Assembly: GCF_004795915.1 (NCBI RefSeq)
Contig: NZ_CP039253.1
Coordinates: forward strand, 4,119,501 to 4,183,500
Length of the DNA stretch: 64,000 bases
Direction: 5' to 3'
Source: Rhodococcus sp. PAMC28707
GTDB taxonomy: Bacteria; Actinomycetota; Actinomycetes; Mycobacteriales; Mycobacteriaceae
The translations under genes were made by a program, and so were the position numbers. Positions 63,217 to 64,000 of the stretch are shown here, in pieces (positions within the stretch are counted from its first letter, which is position 1; each line of letters begins with the position of its first letter). Below the pieces are notes generated by a model. The model searched no databases and had not been told where the DNA came from. It worked only from the letters and a program-made list of their open reading frames with translations.

Positions 63217-63711
63217 ATGGCAAACTCCACCGACAGCGGCACTGGACCAGACGAGACGATGACGGCTATCGCCGTAGCGATGCGGACCGCGGGAGTGGCC
63301 GAGCGGCGCGAAAGGCTGCTCGCGCTGTGGGAGCGCGTCGGTGCCGGCGGAGATCCATTGCATCGATGCACGATCAGCCACTATTTGGCCGACGTGTGCG
63401 ACGATGCGGCGGAGGCGCTGACCTGGGATATCCGTGCGTTGGACGCTGCGGACACGTTGACCGACGACCGCGTCAAGGCACACCATGCGTCGTTGAACGT
63501 CGCCGGGTTCTATCCCTCTCTGCACCTCAGTTTGGCCGACAAGTATCGCCGGCTCAGTTCGTTGGCCGCTGCTGCGCGGCACTTGGACGAAGCGAATCGT
63601 CGGCTGCGAGCGCTTTCCGACGACGGCTACGGGCGGATCGTCAGGGATGGTATCGACCATGTCACTGTTGCCTTGGCCGCTGGCTCGACTGAACGGTTAC
63701 CAAGTCACTGA
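63217..63711 (+). CDS. Conserved helical protein of unknown function
   Basis: A 164-residue soluble, mostly helical protein with AERRERLLALWERVGAGGDP, LHRCTISHYLADVCDDAAEA and AARHLDEANRRLRALSDDGY. Alternating helices suggest a tetratricopeptide-like fold. An ATG at 63217 is chosen; a TTG nine bases earlier is in frame. It resembles proteins common in Rhodococcus and mycobacteria, but I cannot name the family or function. Confidence 0.65.
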   Translation: MANSTDSGTGPDETMTAIAVAMRTAGVAERRERLLALWERVGAGGDPLHRCTISHYLADVCDDAAEALTWDIRALDAADTLTDDRVKAHHASLNVAGFYPSLHLSLADKYRRLSSLAAAARHLDEANRRLRALSDDGYGRIVRDGIDHVTVALAAGSTERLPSH

Positions 63712-63762
63712 ATGTGTTGAGCATCAAAGTGATCGCACAGGGTGTCGCCGAAGCTTCGGCGG

Positions 63763-64000
63763 TCAATTCACAGGCGCCAACGCGTCGGCGAGCATGTGAA
63801 TCGCCGCGGTGGTGGAAAGCGCACGCACGCTTGCGCGGTCGCCGGGGAGCCGGAGTGTGCGGGTCATGGTGGGCCGGTCGGCAGAGGCGATTGCGAAGCA
63901 GACAGTGCCGACCGGTTTGAGGTCTGTGCCGCCCCCCGGTCCCGCGACGCCACTGGTCGATACCGCGATATCGACGTCGAGTCTGCCCCGTGCGCCCTCC
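63763..64000 (-). CDS. CinA-family C-terminal domain protein (5' end outside window)
   Basis: The last 78 residues of a CinA C-terminal-type protein (nicotinamide-nucleotide amidohydrolase family, which deamidates NMN). The signature STSGVAGPGGGTDLKPVGTV is followed by RTLRLPGDRASVRALSTT and the stop at 63763. The N-terminal part lies beyond the window, so the presence of the second CinA domain cannot be judged. Confidence 0.8.
   Translation of the reverse strand, partial: EGARGRLDVDIAVSTSGVAGPGGGTDLKPVGTVCFAIASADRPTMTRTLRLPGDRASVRALSTTAAIHMLADALAPVN

Overview
The window is high-GC actinobacterial DNA, most likely Rhodococcus or a close relative in the Mycobacteriales. The main evidence is gene order: amidase, recO, uppS, a small conserved protein, zur, an ArsR repressor, glyS, a TPM-domain protein, dgt and dnaG follow the arrangement known around glyS-smtB-zur and dgt-dnaG in mycobacteria. 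No rRNA or CRISPR array was seen.

Layout. (1) 1-18.3 kb is conserved core: the end of a cation/proton antiporter, a YihY-type membrane protein, amidase, recO-uppS, the zinc regulators Zur and SmtB-like, glyS, a TPM-domain membrane protein, an ABC exporter with a two-component system, a YdcF-type protein, dgt and dnaG. (2) 18.5-33.0 kb is an integrated array at a tRNA-Asn gene. The tRNA 3' half occurs three times (18.5, 27.1, 32.96 kb), so two elements lie in tandem. Element A carries a SMI1/KNR4-type gene, unknown genes and an integrase remnant. Element B carries an AAA+ ATPase/subtilisin-like protease pair. Each is hit by an identical 1298-bp IS3-family copy, and each insertion has its own 3-bp target duplication. 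(3) 33.0-34.6 kb is a scar: a second copy of the sequence that follows the tRNA, plus broken FAH and TetR genes. (4) 34.8-37.2 kb is a 3-oxoacid CoA-transferase pair with a divergent IclR regulator and two matching operator palindromes. (5) 37.2-40.5 kb holds gene fragments (WhiB-like, TetR-like, truncated ABC-2-type permease).

(6) 40.5-56.9 kb is the main accessory system: a compact leftward operon with flavin reductase, carotenoid/stilbene-type cleavage dioxygenase, two alpha/beta hydrolases, aldehyde dehydrogenase, zinc alcohol dehydrogenase, LLM flavin oxidoreductase, CaiB-type CoA-transferase and methylmalonate-semialdehyde dehydrogenase. Divergent from it are an SsuABC-like importer and a GntR/FCD regulator, followed by a convergent P450-MarR pair. 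My inference is a complete uptake-and-degradation route for a compound with a cleavable conjugated double bond, possibly an apocarotenoid or other methyl-branched isoprenoid. The substrate is not determined by the sequence. FadR-type operator palindromes lie in the divergent promoter region.

(7) 57-61.7 kb is an insertion-sequence graveyard (Mu/IS481-like, IS256, IS3) with a RES-domain fragment. (8) 62.2-64.0 kb has a small toxin-antitoxin-like pair, a conserved unknown gene and the C-terminal part of a CinA-family gene running out of the window.

The best candidates for something undescribed are the cleavage-dioxygenase catabolic cluster and the AAA+/S8 protease module inside the tRNA-Asn array.
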